From contig PAFA01000019.1 of the NCBI GenBank assembly GCA_002700845.1, forward strand, positions 1 to 35,290: a stretch of DNA of 35,290 nt. Direction: 5' to 3'. This document shows positions 8,931 to 18,506 of this stretch, one piece after another (within the stretch, counting starts at the first letter, position 1; the number at the start of each line of letters is the position of its first letter). The notes beneath the pieces were generated by a model. It saw only the letters and a program-made list of their open reading frames with translations, was not told the origin of the DNA and did not search any database. Origin of the DNA: Phycisphaerae bacterium. Lineage in GTDB: Bacteria; Planctomycetota; Phycisphaerae; Phycisphaerales; SM1A02. A program made the position numbers and the translations under genes.

Positions 8931-9941
8931 TCAGACCAGGTAAAGCAGCGGGAACAAGAAAATCCAGATCAAGTCAACGACGTGCCAATACAGGCCGCCA
9001 AGGTCAACTGGTGTGAAGTACTTCGCGCTGAAGTCTCCACGAACACCACGAAAGAACAACCAAGCGATCACGGCCATACCAATGATGACGTGGGCACCGT
9101 GAAGACCGGTCATGGTGTAGTAAATGCCAAAGTAGAGGTGGGCATTTGCGGGCCGCTCAGAATCAATCCGTGGATTGGGATGGTGGGCCGCGTGGTCGTC
9201 ATGGCCCTCATGGTCACCATGAGCATGCTCGTCATGGTCTCCAGAGTGATCATCATGTCCAGTGGTCTCGTGGGCCTCATGATCTTCATGGCCATCATGA
9301 GACGAATGGTCGTCATCAGCTTCCGATTGCTCGGCATCCAGCAACGCCAAACCACCGGACGACAAACCACTCGGTCCGGCGGGAGCTTCGGCAACCGCCG
9401 ACAAATTTTCGGGCTGGGGTTCGGGAAGCTCAAACCGCGTCTCTTGGATCTCGTCACCATCAAACTCCACCGCTTCCGATGCCGTCAAATCGTGGGTGAC
9501 CCCTTCGACCTCCTCATACAAAGCCGTTCCCCAGTAGATGTTGTCCTTGAACTTGCTGGTGTACTCCATGTACTTGATGCCCAAAAAGCCCACCCCGCCA
9601 AAGAAGGTGATGAAAAGCAGAATGTTCATCAACTTCACTTGACCACGCTGAGCGGCCGTCACGGCCCAAGCCATGGTGAAGGAGGAGGTAATCAAGACGA
9701 CAGTGTTGATCGCACCAAGCTTCCAGTCGAGAAACTTCGCGCCGTAATCAAACAACTCCGGATGGTTTGATCGGTATACGGCGTACGCGCAGAAGAGTCC
9801 GGCGAAAAGCAGGAATTCCGTGGCCAGAAACAGCCACATCCCCAATTTCCCGGCTTCAAACTGCTGGTTGGAATTGTTCCAGTGGTGGCCGAGCCAAGGC
9901 TCGTCTCCGTGGTCATCGTGTTGGTGGTCAATGGCGCTCAT
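8931..9941 (-). CDS. Cytochrome c oxidase subunit III-like protein with His/Asp-rich insert
   Basis: KLGMWLFLATEFLLFAGLFCAYAVYRSNHPELF, LGIKYMEYTSKF, GLHGAHVIIGMAVIAWLF, YWHVVDLIWIFLFPLLYLV. Confidence 0.9.
   Translation of the reverse strand: MSAIDHQHDDHGDEPWLGHHWNNSNQQFEAGKLGMWLFLATEFLLFAGLFCAYAVYRSNHPELFDYGAKFLDWKLGAINTVVLITSSFTMAWAVTAAQRGQVKLMNILLFITFFGGVGFLGIKYMEYTSKFKDNIYWGTALYEEVEGVTHDLTASEAVEFDGDEIQETRFELPEPQPENLSAVAEAPAGPSGLSSGGLALLDAEQSEADDDHSSHDGHEDHEAHETTGHDDHSGDHDEHAHGDHEGHDDHAAHHPNPRIDSERPANAHLYFGIYYTMTGLHGAHVIIGMAVIAWLFFRGVRGDFSAKYFTPVDLGGLYWHVVDLIWIFLFPLLYLV
9180..9318 (-). other. His/Asp/Glu/Gly-rich low-complexity insert inside the COX3 ORF
   Basis: Encodes DDDHSSHDGHEDHEAHETTGHDDHSGDHDEHAHGDHEGHDDHAAHH (15 His). 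Confidence 0.92.
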
Positions 9942-9949
9942 GCATGGCT

Positions 9950-9991
9950 CCTCGCGGGCAGATGAACTGCAAAGTATACGGGGGCGCGAGG
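9950..9991 (-). promoter_or_regulatory. inverted repeat overlapping the COX3 Shine-Dalgarno region
   Basis: CCTCGCG ... CGCGAGG arms (7 bp), with an inner GCAG-TTCAT-CTGC hairpin; 3' arm overlaps GAGGAG upstream of the ATG at 9941. Confidence 0.4.
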
Positions 9992-10005
9992 CAAAAACCG
10001 CGTCC

Positions 10006-10995
10006 TCATTCCACGCCGGGATGATTCAAGGCACTGGCAAACATTGAGGCAAAGTTGGAATGGGCCGGGGTCCACCCCAAAGCTTGCAATGAGCGCGAAT
10101 CAGCCATCACAGAGCCCGCGTCTCCAGGCCGCCGATCGCCAAGAATGACCGGTATGGGGTGTCTGGAAGCCTGTCGAGCAGCCAGTACGGCTTGCTGAAC
10201 GCTGGTGCCCTTTCCCGTCCCCACGTGGTACCGACACCATTGACCTGGCTCCAAGCGATCCCCAACGATGGCATGGGCGTCCACCACATCATCCACGTGG
10301 ATGTAATCCCGCACACATGTCCCATCTGGTGTCGGGTAATCCGTCCCAAAAATCGTCATATGCTCACGCCGTCCGTGCACCACATCGAGGAGCACTTGGC
10401 TTAAACGAACGTCCTGTCCAGATCCCGCGACGGGCTCTCCAAACGGGCCGGATCCCGCACCACAGACATTGAAATAACGCAAGATTGCGGCCGAAAAGTT
10501 GTCCCCAGCCGCGTTGGCCGCATGGACGGTCTCCTCAATAAGACGCTCACACGCTGCTTTGCTCGATCCATAAGGACTCATAGGTTTGAATGGATCTTCT
10601 TCGCGCACCGGTGTCGAGCCCGAACCCCCAAGGACGGCACAAGTCGAAGAAAAGACAAACTTGGGCACCCCCGCACGGCGAATCGCCGAGAGCAGACGAG
10701 TGGTGGTCCCAACATTATTTTCCCAGGTCGCAGTCGGAAACCGAACCGAAGCGCCCACATGGACATCGGCCGCAAAATGCTGCACACAATCAAACGACTC
10801 GCGTTGCAACAGGGCAAAGATTGCATCTTCATCACCAGCATCAAGCGCATGGAATGGCACGCCCAAGTGCTGAGGGGCATCTGGTCGACCACCTCGAAAG
10901 TCATCAAGACCGTGGACCTCATGCCCCCGCTGCAACAGGCCAGCAACGGCATTCGAGCCGATGTAGCCCGCGGCACCAGTAATCAAAATTCGCAT
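10006..10995 (-). CDS. galE: UDP-glucose 4-epimerase / NAD-dependent epimerase
   Basis: [40 protein letters not shown] (YxxxK), [24 protein letters not shown]. Confidence 0.92.
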   Translation of the reverse strand: MRILITGAAGYIGSNAVAGLLQRGHEVHGLDDFRGGRPDAPQHLGVPFHALDAGDEDAIFALLQRESFDCVQHFAADVHVGASVRFPTATWENNVGTTTRLLSAIRRAGVPKFVFSSTCAVLGGSGSTPVREEDPFKPMSPYGSSKAACERLIEETVHAANAAGDNFSAAILRYFNVCGAGSGPFGEPVAGSGQDVRLSQVLLDVVHGRREHMTIFGTDYPTPDGTCVRDYIHVDDVVDAHAIVGDRLEPGQWCRYHVGTGKGTSVQQAVLAARQASRHPIPVILGDRRPGDAGSVMADSRSLQALGWTPAHSNFASMFASALNHPGVE

Positions 10996-11003
10996 GCCCC
11001 TTT

Positions 11004-11019
11004 TATCGGGCTCCCGATA
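11004..11019. promoter_or_regulatory. interrupted palindrome TATCGGG-CT-CCCGATA in the galE/dut divergent gap
   Basis: Perfect 7-bp arms with 2-bp centre inside a 35-bp divergent intergenic region. Confidence 0.45.
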
Positions 11020-11030
11020 GTCTCCACGCC

Positions 11031-11486
11031 ATGAACCAGCCGGTTGAACTTCGATGGACCCGATTGCGCCCTGACGCCTCCCTCCCCCAGCCAGCCACCG
11101 CTCAAGCAGCGGGCCTTGATCTGACTGCCGCCATGGATCACCCCATCACTCTTGACCCTGGGAGTATCGCCGCCATTCCGTGTGGATTTGCCATGGCGTT
11201 GCCTGCGGGCTTTGAGGCTCAAATTCGACCGCGATCTGGATTGGCCCTCCGGAATGGGATCTCGATGCCCAATGCTCCGGGCACCATCGATGCGGATTAC
11301 CGCGGTGAAGTGAAAGTGCCGCTCATCAATCTTGGTCGGGACACTTTTGTCGTGGAACCCGGCATGCGAATTGCGCAAATGGTGATTGCAGCCGTGCCAA
11401 GCGTACAAATCGTGGAGACCGACACCCTCGACGAGACCGAACGCGGTACCGGTGGATTCGGTTCAACGGGTCTTCAAACACCGTAA
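11031..11486 (+). CDS. dut: dUTP diphosphatase
   Basis: [63 protein letters not shown] (all five dUTPase motifs). Confidence 0.96.
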   Translation: MNQPVELRWTRLRPDASLPQPATAQAAGLDLTAAMDHPITLDPGSIAAIPCGFAMALPAGFEAQIRPRSGLALRNGISMPNAPGTIDADYRGEVKVPLINLGRDTFVVEPGMRIAQMVIAAVPSVQIVETDTLDETERGTGGFGSTGLQTP

Positions 11487-13237
11487 CGATGCTGGAGTGA
11501 GCGAATCGTGGCCGCACAACCACGACGAAGCATCAGTGCCGACAAATCCAAACCTCGCTCATCCAAGAATCGAGCTTCAATGGCGTAACGGATCACGTAA
11601 TCAAGTTCTGAGCGGCGATCGGCAAAAGGATCGGCCGCAAGACCGAGGACGTCACGAAAAAAAGCCTGAAGTGGATCGGGTTGCAACTCCGGATGATCTC
11701 GAGCCAGCCGTATGGCAAGATCGACCAAAGGGGCACGCAAAAGAATTTCCTCGAGTCGATCGTTCCCCTTCAGAATTGCTTTGGGGAGCTCTTCCTGCAA
11801 CAACTTCACCTCTTTGGCGAGCAGGGATCGTGGAATCATAAAACCATGCGCACCCGTCTCCTGGGAAGCAACGAGCCCTTCAATGAGGCGAAGGACGTCA
11901 AATGGACGACGGTCCACGGCGGCACCCTGAATTTCAAACTTGGATTTCCACCACACATTTCGTGCCGCGATCAGTTGTTGTTGCAGATTTCCACCAGCAT
12001 CCGACAACCAAGCTATGGAAGGCAATGTGAACTCCAATGAACGAGGGTAGAACCGTTCAGAATCTTCCAGAAAAAGTTCGATCACTTGCAGGGCATTGTC
12101 TCCAAGCACTGGGTCCGTCGCAGACAACAACATGTCCTGAAGTCGAACTCCAAATTCCTCGCGGTCTTGAGGATAGATTTTGCTCCACTTTTCGTGCCAT
12201 GCTTCCAGTGACTGCGCGTACCCAAGCAAATTCGAACGGGTTCGAAAACGCTCGTACATCGCGAGTCGACCCGGATCCAACAACATTTCACGACCTCCGA
12301 GTATCTCTGGCAATCTTGAAAGGATCTCTCTTTCTGCCGCCCGCATTTCAATACGAAGTTTGGGGAAGAGTCCACGAAACAAGCGGCCCCCTTGTTCGGG
12401 ATCAATTTCGGACCGTTTGGCAAATTGAGCAACCACGGCACCAAGTCGATTCACCCCGCTCTGGTCCAAAGGTTCTGTCCGTGCCGAGACCAAGAGTTCT
12501 TCAAGCAAACCCCTTAGGCTCTCGAGAATAACCTTCGCTTCGTTGGATTGAACTCGTGACAAATCTTCAAGGATGGGGTGCAGTGCTCCGTACACTTCCG
12601 CTTCACGCCACGCTTGAGCACGGGTAGATGGATCCAGCAGACGAATGCGTACGTCGCGAATATCTTCACGCCAACGATCACCGAGGCCACCAGTAGGAAA
12701 CGCCGAAGCCTCAAGAAACAATTGCGTCTGCATAGCGCAGTGGCAACAACTTCTGACGCTGAGAAGATCTGGTCGTTGGCGAAGATCTCGTTCAAACGCA
12801 TCCCATCGAGGATCAACATCCAAGTCCAATTTGAGTACCCCAATGGCCTGTTCGGAGACTTCAGGGGTTTGTTCAATCAGGGCACGACAAAAATTCACCA
12901 GATGGCCAGGCGTGGGCTGACCAACATCAAGTTGCATCCAAAGTGCGAGGTCCCCACTTTCGATCTTTGCATCAACCCAAGAAGTCAGTCCGTGCATTCG
13001 GACACCGCGAACATACAGACGATCACCCTGTGAATTCTGACTGGACCCGACCAGGTGGGCCAAGATCAACTGCCGCCAACCCGAACGTGCACGACTTGAC
13101 CAATCGTTTTTTTCGCTGAGCTCGGTTATCTCGGCCCCAACCGAGGCCATCAACGTGGTCTGGAAATTGGGTTCGTCTAAAACTGGACGGGGGTCATCCG
13201 AAGCCAAACCGAACGTCTGACCGAAAACCAACACCAT
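11474..13237 (-). CDS. Hypothetical protein, 587 aa, no recognised domain
   Basis: Long ORF. Start set at the ATG at 13237, just after the glycosyltransferase stop; the listed extension to 13552 would overlap the glycosyltransferase and is low-quality sequence. Confidence 0.75.
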   Translation of the reverse strand: MVLVFGQTFGLASDDPRPVLDEPNFQTTLMASVGAEITELSEKNDWSSRARSGWRQLILAHLVGSSQNSQGDRLYVRGVRMHGLTSWVDAKIESGDLALWMQLDVGQPTPGHLVNFCRALIEQTPEVSEQAIGVLKLDLDVDPRWDAFERDLRQRPDLLSVRSCCHCAMQTQLFLEASAFPTGGLGDRWREDIRDVRIRLLDPSTRAQAWREAEVYGALHPILEDLSRVQSNEAKVILESLRGLLEELLVSARTEPLDQSGVNRLGAVVAQFAKRSEIDPEQGGRLFRGLFPKLRIEMRAAEREILSRLPEILGGREMLLDPGRLAMYERFRTRSNLLGYAQSLEAWHEKWSKIYPQDREEFGVRLQDMLLSATDPVLGDNALQVIELFLEDSERFYPRSLEFTLPSIAWLSDAGGNLQQQLIAARNVWWKSKFEIQGAAVDRRPFDVLRLIEGLVASQETGAHGFMIPRSLLAKEVKLLQEELPKAILKGNDRLEEILLRAPLVDLAIRLARDHPELQPDPLQAFFRDVLGLAADPFADRRSELDYVIRYAIEARFLDERGLDLSALMLRRGCAATIRSLQHRYGV

Positions 13238-13241
13238 TGAT

Positions 13242-14393
13242 TCAAGCCAACAACTTGGCATGGATCTCCTCCAAGGCCTCCACCATGGCATCCACAGTAA
13301 ACGCGGGCGCCACCAAAGACCTCGCCCGATCAGCCATTCTCGCAGATGACTGAGGCTGATCAAGGTGTTCCGCACAGGCTGTACGCAGGGCCGATACGTC
13401 ACCCACCGGAACCAGACGGCCCGTTTCCCCAGGCACACACACCTCACGAGTGCCGTCAGCATCGGTAGCAACAACGGGGATCCCGGCCAGCATGGCTTGA
13501 ACCACCACCCGCGGCAATCCCTCACGATAGGAAGGGTGAACCAGCAGGTCACATGCTTGAATCAATGAAGGAATCTCTTCAGAACCCACCATCCCCGTCA
13601 CGGTGATTCGACTGGACAGACCGAGCTCTTCTGCCAAAGCAAGCCTTGCGTCTCGCCGCCAGCCATCACCGACCCACAACAATCGAATGCGCTCGTCCTT
13701 CTTCATCAATGGAGCGAGTGCGTGCAGCAGATCATCATGTCCCTTGAGATCGGCAATTCGAGACACGGTGGCAATCACGACGTGTTCAGGATTGAATCCA
13801 AATTTGGTTCTCGTTGCGTCGGTGTCTTTGGCTTGAGCAAATGTCGAAACATCCATACCGCTCCGAACCAAGTGATACTGCTCTGGGGTCCCAACTCCAG
13901 CCGCGAGAAGTTGATCCCGCATGCTCCATGACACGACAGGAAGGGCGTGGCAGCGTTTGGCGGCATGACGTTCAAGCGCGATGTAAAATTTTCGCAGTAC
14001 CCACGGTTGGTACCGGTGAAATGGCATTCCGTGCACCGTGTGCAAAATGGCGGGGACCCGCTCCGCCCAGGCAGCCCGGCGTCCCAAGATCCCAGCTTTT
14101 GACGAATGCGTGTGCACGACATCGGGCCGCCAATCTCGAATCAAACCGCGGATGTCTTTCTCGCAGCGCCACTCCCGAAGTGGGGCAGGATCACGAACCA
14201 GGTGTGGGGTTTCAATTCGCTCGACTTTTTCGGGGACATCATTCTTCATGGACCCTTCTGGACCGTGAATAGGACCATGCACCAGCGCCACCGAATGGCC
14301 ACGATCCCGCTGACCTTGACACGTCAACAGTGTGTTTTCTTGCGAACCACCGCGAATCAAACGCGTTGAGATGTGCATGATTCGCAAACTCAT
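13242..14393 (-). CDS. Glycosyltransferase family 4
   Basis: MSLRIMHISTRLIRGGSQENTLL, VHTHSSKAGILGRRAA, ATVSRIADLKGHDDLL, LLWVGDG, HPSYREGLPRVVVQAMLAGIPVVATDADGTREV. Confidence 0.93.
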   Translation of the reverse strand: MSLRIMHISTRLIRGGSQENTLLTCQGQRDRGHSVALVHGPIHGPEGSMKNDVPEKVERIETPHLVRDPAPLREWRCEKDIRGLIRDWRPDVVHTHSSKAGILGRRAAWAERVPAILHTVHGMPFHRYQPWVLRKFYIALERHAAKRCHALPVVSWSMRDQLLAAGVGTPEQYHLVRSGMDVSTFAQAKDTDATRTKFGFNPEHVVIATVSRIADLKGHDDLLHALAPLMKKDERIRLLWVGDGWRRDARLALAEELGLSSRITVTGMVGSEEIPSLIQACDLLVHPSYREGLPRVVVQAMLAGIPVVATDADGTREVCVPGETGRLVPVGDVSALRTACAEHLDQPQSSARMADRARSLVAPAFTVDAMVEALEEIHAKLLA

Positions 14394-15190
14394 GGCAACT
14401 CCGGCGCCCAATGCCACCGCTCATCTGGGTAACGAAGCCATTCAAGGCAGAGTCCCTGCGCTGGGGCCGTGGGCCCAGAGTGACCTCGGTCAAGGGAAAG
14501 CAGGGCTTCACGAACCCAGTCCACATTTCGATATCCACGCCCAACTTCAACCAGCGTTCCGGAAATGATGCGAACCATGTTGTACAGGAAGCCCGATCCC
14601 TCCACGACGATTCGCAGTCGATGTTCATCAAGCGATTCAACATCACATCGGTGAACGGTTCGGACTGTGGTCTCGCGGCCGTGGTCCAATTTGGTGAACG
14701 CCAAGAAATCATGCGTCCCCACCAAACACTGGGCCGCTTCATGCATGGGCACTGGATCCAAGGCGTGTGCTGTAAAGGCCACAAAGTTCCGATCAAACAG
14801 TGGGCGAAGCACACCATGTTTGCCGCCGTGAGCCCAAATGTAAGAATACTGCTTGGTCGTCGCTTCACTTGAAGGAGTGAAGTCATGCGGCGCTGGAGCA
14901 GCATCTGTAATCAAAACATCCTCTGGCAAGCGACTGTTGATCGCTGCGGCCAACCGAGACACCGGAACTTGCCCGCGATAGTCAAAACAAGCCACCTGTC
15001 CTTTGGCGTGCACGCCGGCATCGGTCCGGGAAGCACCGTGAACCACGACCGGCTCTCCAACCACCCGGCCGATGACACTCTCAAGCGTGGCTTGGACGGT
15101 CCGGATCACTTCTCCCGTGGGAGGATCTTGACGCTGCCACCCACTAAAGGCGGTGCCGTCATAGGCCACGGTCAAGCGAAAGCGCGGCAC
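14390..15190 (-). CDS. truA: tRNA pseudouridine synthase A
   Basis: AYDGTAFSGWQRQ, GASRTDAGVHAKGQVACF, FLYNMVRIISGTLVEVGRG, AQGLCLEWLRYP. Confidence 0.96.
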   Translation of the reverse strand: MPRFRLTVAYDGTAFSGWQRQDPPTGEVIRTVQATLESVIGRVVGEPVVVHGASRTDAGVHAKGQVACFDYRGQVPVSRLAAAINSRLPEDVLITDAAPAPHDFTPSSEATTKQYSYIWAHGGKHGVLRPLFDRNFVAFTAHALDPVPMHEAAQCLVGTHDFLAFTKLDHGRETTVRTVHRCDVESLDEHRLRIVVEGSGFLYNMVRIISGTLVEVGRGYRNVDWVREALLSLDRGHSGPTAPAQGLCLEWLRYPDERWHWAPELP

Positions 15191-15192
15191 GG

Positions 15193-16329
15193 TCAGTTTC
15201 CGAACAAATTCTTCGTCCCGAACATTCCTTTTGCCTCAAACCACGCGAGTGCTTCGTCCACTGAAGCAAAGATTCGGGTCGCGGTCTCAGTAATGAATGG
15301 GCTTGGACTCTTGGCCGGCTTCCACACCACATAAACCTCTTTGGTGTGTTCCCATGCGTGTTGAAGTTCTCGCTCCACACCACTGGACAATCCGGGGACG
15401 CCGCCGGGCAGTTCGGGGACCAGTGACACGATCATGTCCGACTGGTCGATGAGTTTGAAATCCCGCATGTAAATCTGACCATCGATGTCACCGGCAATAT
15501 CCAAGATCTCACGAACTGGAATGCGAAGGTCCTCGGTCTGATCAAAACCACCACCGAACTCATGAGGCTCCACATCGACAAAATCTTTGCCTTCTTTCGC
15601 GGCGAGAATCGCACGGTCCAAAAGCAATTTTTCATCGACATCCGCTGGGTCAAATGTAATGAAATGCTCCGCGAGTGCGGCCCGGAACTTGGCGATCTCA
15701 GCCAAGACATCTGGCATATCTACCACGTGGCTCATGGGGAAGGACGGGTAGACCTTCCGCATCTCTGGACGACTGACCAAACGACGACAGGTTTCGTGGG
15801 TGGCGTTGTGCCGACCACGGCTAAGAATGTAGAAATCATTGGGACAGCCCATCGCCTGCGCTAGTAGCTCGGTGGCCAAGATCTCTTCTTCTCGCCAAAC
15901 CATGCAATCTTTCAACGTGGCGTCAATCTCGTGCTCTTTGTGCAGACGGGCGTGCACCATCTCGATGTTGTCAACCAAACAAATGAACATGTTGGGCTGG
16001 AGAGCTTGCATCTGATCGAAATCAAATGCGCTGAACAAGCCATGACGCCAGCGAAAGGTGGCATGGGTATTCACAATGAGATCCGGATGATCCTCAAGTG
16101 GCTGGCTTCGGTTGATGATGTCCTTGAAAGCGGCGCGACGAAGAGATGCGAGCCGCGAGATCGGAAGATCAAGAATTCTTCCCCCCCGAACATCTGTCGC
16201 CTCGTCGTACATCATCTTGCCCACGTGGAAGGAATCAATACGATCCCCCCCCTGCCCAGCCAGGTCCACGACCTGCCGAAGGTAGTCGGCTTTATCCATT
16301 CCAATTTGACCGGTCACAACTGCTCGCAT
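15193..16329 (-). CDS. Fusion protein: archaeal AdkA-like NMP-kinase fold + nucleoside 2-deoxyribosyltransferase-like domain
   Basis: N-term RAVVTGQIGMDKADYLRQV ... FHVGKMMYDEA ... LDLPISRLASLRRAAFKDI ... LIVNTHATFRWRHG ... LQPNMFICLVDN resembles archaeal adenylate kinase; C-term RKVYPSFPMSHVVD ... FDPADVDE ... YMRDFKLIDQSDMIVSLVPELPGGVPGLSSGVERELQHAWEHTKEVYVVW resembles the NDT fold with its SGxxxEL.xA Glu motif. Confidence 0.65.
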   Translation of the reverse strand: MRAVVTGQIGMDKADYLRQVVDLAGQGGDRIDSFHVGKMMYDEATDVRGGRILDLPISRLASLRRAAFKDIINRSQPLEDHPDLIVNTHATFRWRHGLFSAFDFDQMQALQPNMFICLVDNIEMVHARLHKEHEIDATLKDCMVWREEEILATELLAQAMGCPNDFYILSRGRHNATHETCRRLVSRPEMRKVYPSFPMSHVVDMPDVLAEIAKFRAALAEHFITFDPADVDEKLLLDRAILAAKEGKDFVDVEPHEFGGGFDQTEDLRIPVREILDIAGDIDGQIYMRDFKLIDQSDMIVSLVPELPGGVPGLSSGVERELQHAWEHTKEVYVVWKPAKSPSPFITETATRIFASVDEALAWFEAKGMFGTKNLFGN

Positions 16330-16362
16330 AAGAACAGTTTACTCGCCGCAGCGCCCAAACCC

Positions 16363-17754
16363 TCACACCAAGAATCGTTCTCCGGCCCCCAAATGTTTTG
16401 GGAGGGCAAGTGACGCCAAATCCTGCGGGCAAGTGGCGGTCGAGGGCCGAATTTCAAGTTCTGATTCGGGCTCTCCCTGCTCATTCCGACTGATATCAAC
16501 CCCAGCAGTCGTGAGCCAAGTGCCAGCTCGTGCACATTGAGCGGCCCGGCTCGTCTGCGGAGAATCCTGCCCCTCAGCATTTTTGATTGGGGCAAATTCT
16601 TGGGCCCGCTCAGCCTCGACCACGATGGGTCGACTCGCTTGCGGGAGAGCATCAAAGATGAAGGCTTCGTACTTCAGAGCATTTGGGGCAAGTGGCTCGT
16701 GCATCGTGCCCGTGGAATCATCAAAGAAGGGGACTTTCTTAATCGCCCGGTGGAAAGGAAGCCCTCCCTCGGCGGTAACACGGGAAAGAAAGTCCAAACT
16801 GAACGCATGGACGGCCATGTTGCCGGCCCGAAAACGCAGGGTCCCATCTGAATCGGTGGCTTCGGCAATATCCGGCGGGAGGTCGGAATATTCCAAAACC
16901 GTTAACTCTCCATCGCGCACCCCAAACACCCCGACCTTCTCATCAGGCTCCCTTTTGGCCACCGCTTTGCTGGTCGCTTCTCCGCTGGAAAGATCTTCGT
17001 CGACGTGAAGCCCCAAGAACACCGGGTCAAGGGCACGGACCAAGGGGTTGTCAACTTGAAAATAAGACAGGTGGCCCACTCCTTGTGCGCGGAGCTTGGC
17101 CAGAAGTCCTGAACCAGCCAACGCACGCAGGGTTCCGCCATGACCATCAGGATTGAATGCAATTTTATCGGGGCCCGCCAGCAACACTCTGCCTGATTCC
17201 CGATCCAACGAAGGCATGACACCTTGGATAAAAAAGTGAATCGTGCGGGGATCCAAACCAAAATGTTGATGCTTGTCAAAGAAGTCCACCGTTGCACCAT
17301 GATTCAGGGGACTGGTCATGATGCACCACTGGACCGGCTGACCGTAACGAACTGTTTCTCGAAGGATTTGCCCGGCAAACTGCGCAAACAAGGAATCACC
17401 GGAAATCGGCGCCGAGGGGTAAGTACCCTTTGGGCCATCCCAACCAAGACGAGATCCTTGGCCACCCGCCACGGTCAAACAGGCCACTGTTCCCCGGGCC
17501 AGCAAATCTTCACCCCGTGACCGCGCCTTGGCTCGAAGTGTGCTCTCCTCGAGCCCAATTAACGTTGGTGTTTGAGGGTGACCCTGAGTGGAATGACCCT
17601 CTTTGCCGTTCCACAATTGCTGCAAGCGCGGCAAATCCAAGCGTGCGAGATCATTGCGGAATCTCGCCTCTTGTTCACCGGACAATTGATCCAGCCGATG
17701 CAACAGGTGCAACTGTCCCGCCGCTTCAAATGCTTCGGTATGAAGTGAAGACAT
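16363..17754 (-). CDS. UDPGP-family nucleotidyltransferase (UTP--hexose-1-phosphate uridylyltransferase; UAP1-like)
   Basis: CLTVAGGQGSRLGWDGPKGTYPSAPISGDSLFAQFA, IMTSPLNHGATVDFF, AFNPDGHGGTLRAL, YFQVDNPLVRALDPVFLG, KYEAFIFDALPQA. Start placed at ATG 17754. Confidence 0.87.
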   Translation of the reverse strand: MSSLHTEAFEAAGQLHLLHRLDQLSGEQEARFRNDLARLDLPRLQQLWNGKEGHSTQGHPQTPTLIGLEESTLRAKARSRGEDLLARGTVACLTVAGGQGSRLGWDGPKGTYPSAPISGDSLFAQFAGQILRETVRYGQPVQWCIMTSPLNHGATVDFFDKHQHFGLDPRTIHFFIQGVMPSLDRESGRVLLAGPDKIAFNPDGHGGTLRALAGSGLLAKLRAQGVGHLSYFQVDNPLVRALDPVFLGLHVDEDLSSGEATSKAVAKREPDEKVGVFGVRDGELTVLEYSDLPPDIAEATDSDGTLRFRAGNMAVHAFSLDFLSRVTAEGGLPFHRAIKKVPFFDDSTGTMHEPLAPNALKYEAFIFDALPQASRPIVVEAERAQEFAPIKNAEGQDSPQTSRAAQCARAGTWLTTAGVDISRNEQGEPESELEIRPSTATCPQDLASLALPKHLGAGERFLV

Positions 17755-17768
17755 CAGTGCCAACGCCT

Positions 17769-18446
17769 TTACGTGGGATCCGCAGGTGACGTCCAACCGT
17801 CAGGCAAATGGCGAACGGTCTTTCCGGTACGCAGATAGATGACCTGCTCCGCAATATTTGTTGAATGATCCGCCACTCGCTCGAGCTGTGCGACTGTAGA
17901 ACGCAAACGAAAGGCATAGCGAACGGGCATTTCTGTGGCTGCTACTTTTTGTTCTGCCGACAGAAGAATTTCGTTTCGAAAACGATCGACGGTATCGTCG
18001 AAAGCCAAGACCTGAGCGGCCAAGTCTTCATTGAGATCGGCAAAGGAACGGGCTGCATCTCGGGTCATTCCCACCACGCTGTTGGCCATGACCCGAAATG
18101 CAGGGTCTGGCGCACGATCAAGATCTTCGCGGTGGTGCAGCACAATCTCAGCAATGTTGACACCAGAGTCTGCAATGCGTTCCAACTCGTTGTTGATTTT
18201 GACGATGGTCAGCACAGAACGAATCCTGGCGTGGTCCGTCTCGCCCATCGCCAACAAAGGCACTGAAGCCCGCTCGATCTCGACATCCACTCGATCAATT
18301 TCATCATCGGCCATGACTGCGGCACGAGCCTTGTCCTCATCGAGGTCAAACCATGCCTCAACGGCCGAGAGCAACAGACTCTGGACCCGTTCTCCTTGGC
18401 GGACAAGGTCCGATCGAATCGCAGCGTGGGCATCTTCAAAGGGCAT
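17769..18446 (-). CDS. phoU: PhoU-domain phosphate signalling protein
   Basis: Two PhoU repeats: VMADDEIDRVDVEIERASVPLLA ... ELERIADSGVNIAE and VLAFDDTVDRFRNEILL ... QLERVADHSTNIAEQVIYL. Confidence 0.93.
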   Translation of the reverse strand: MPFEDAHAAIRSDLVRQGERVQSLLLSAVEAWFDLDEDKARAAVMADDEIDRVDVEIERASVPLLAMGETDHARIRSVLTIVKINNELERIADSGVNIAEIVLHHREDLDRAPDPAFRVMANSVVGMTRDAARSFADLNEDLAAQVLAFDDTVDRFRNEILLSAEQKVAATEMPVRYAFRLRSTVAQLERVADHSTNIAEQVIYLRTGKTVRHLPDGWTSPADPT

Positions 18447-18506
18447 GATGTGAATCTATCGGCTCGGTTGGTGGCGGAACCTTGATTCGGACCCTACGCT
18501 CCCCAC

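Noticed and set aside
8823-9770. 315-aa plus-strand ORF
   Set aside because: Antisense to COX3; its repetitive sequence is the reverse of the His-rich insert.
13238-13552. N-terminal extension of the 587-aa protein (Trp/Arg-rich)
   Set aside because: Overlaps the glycosyltransferase coding region by ~310 bp and looks like out-of-frame translation.
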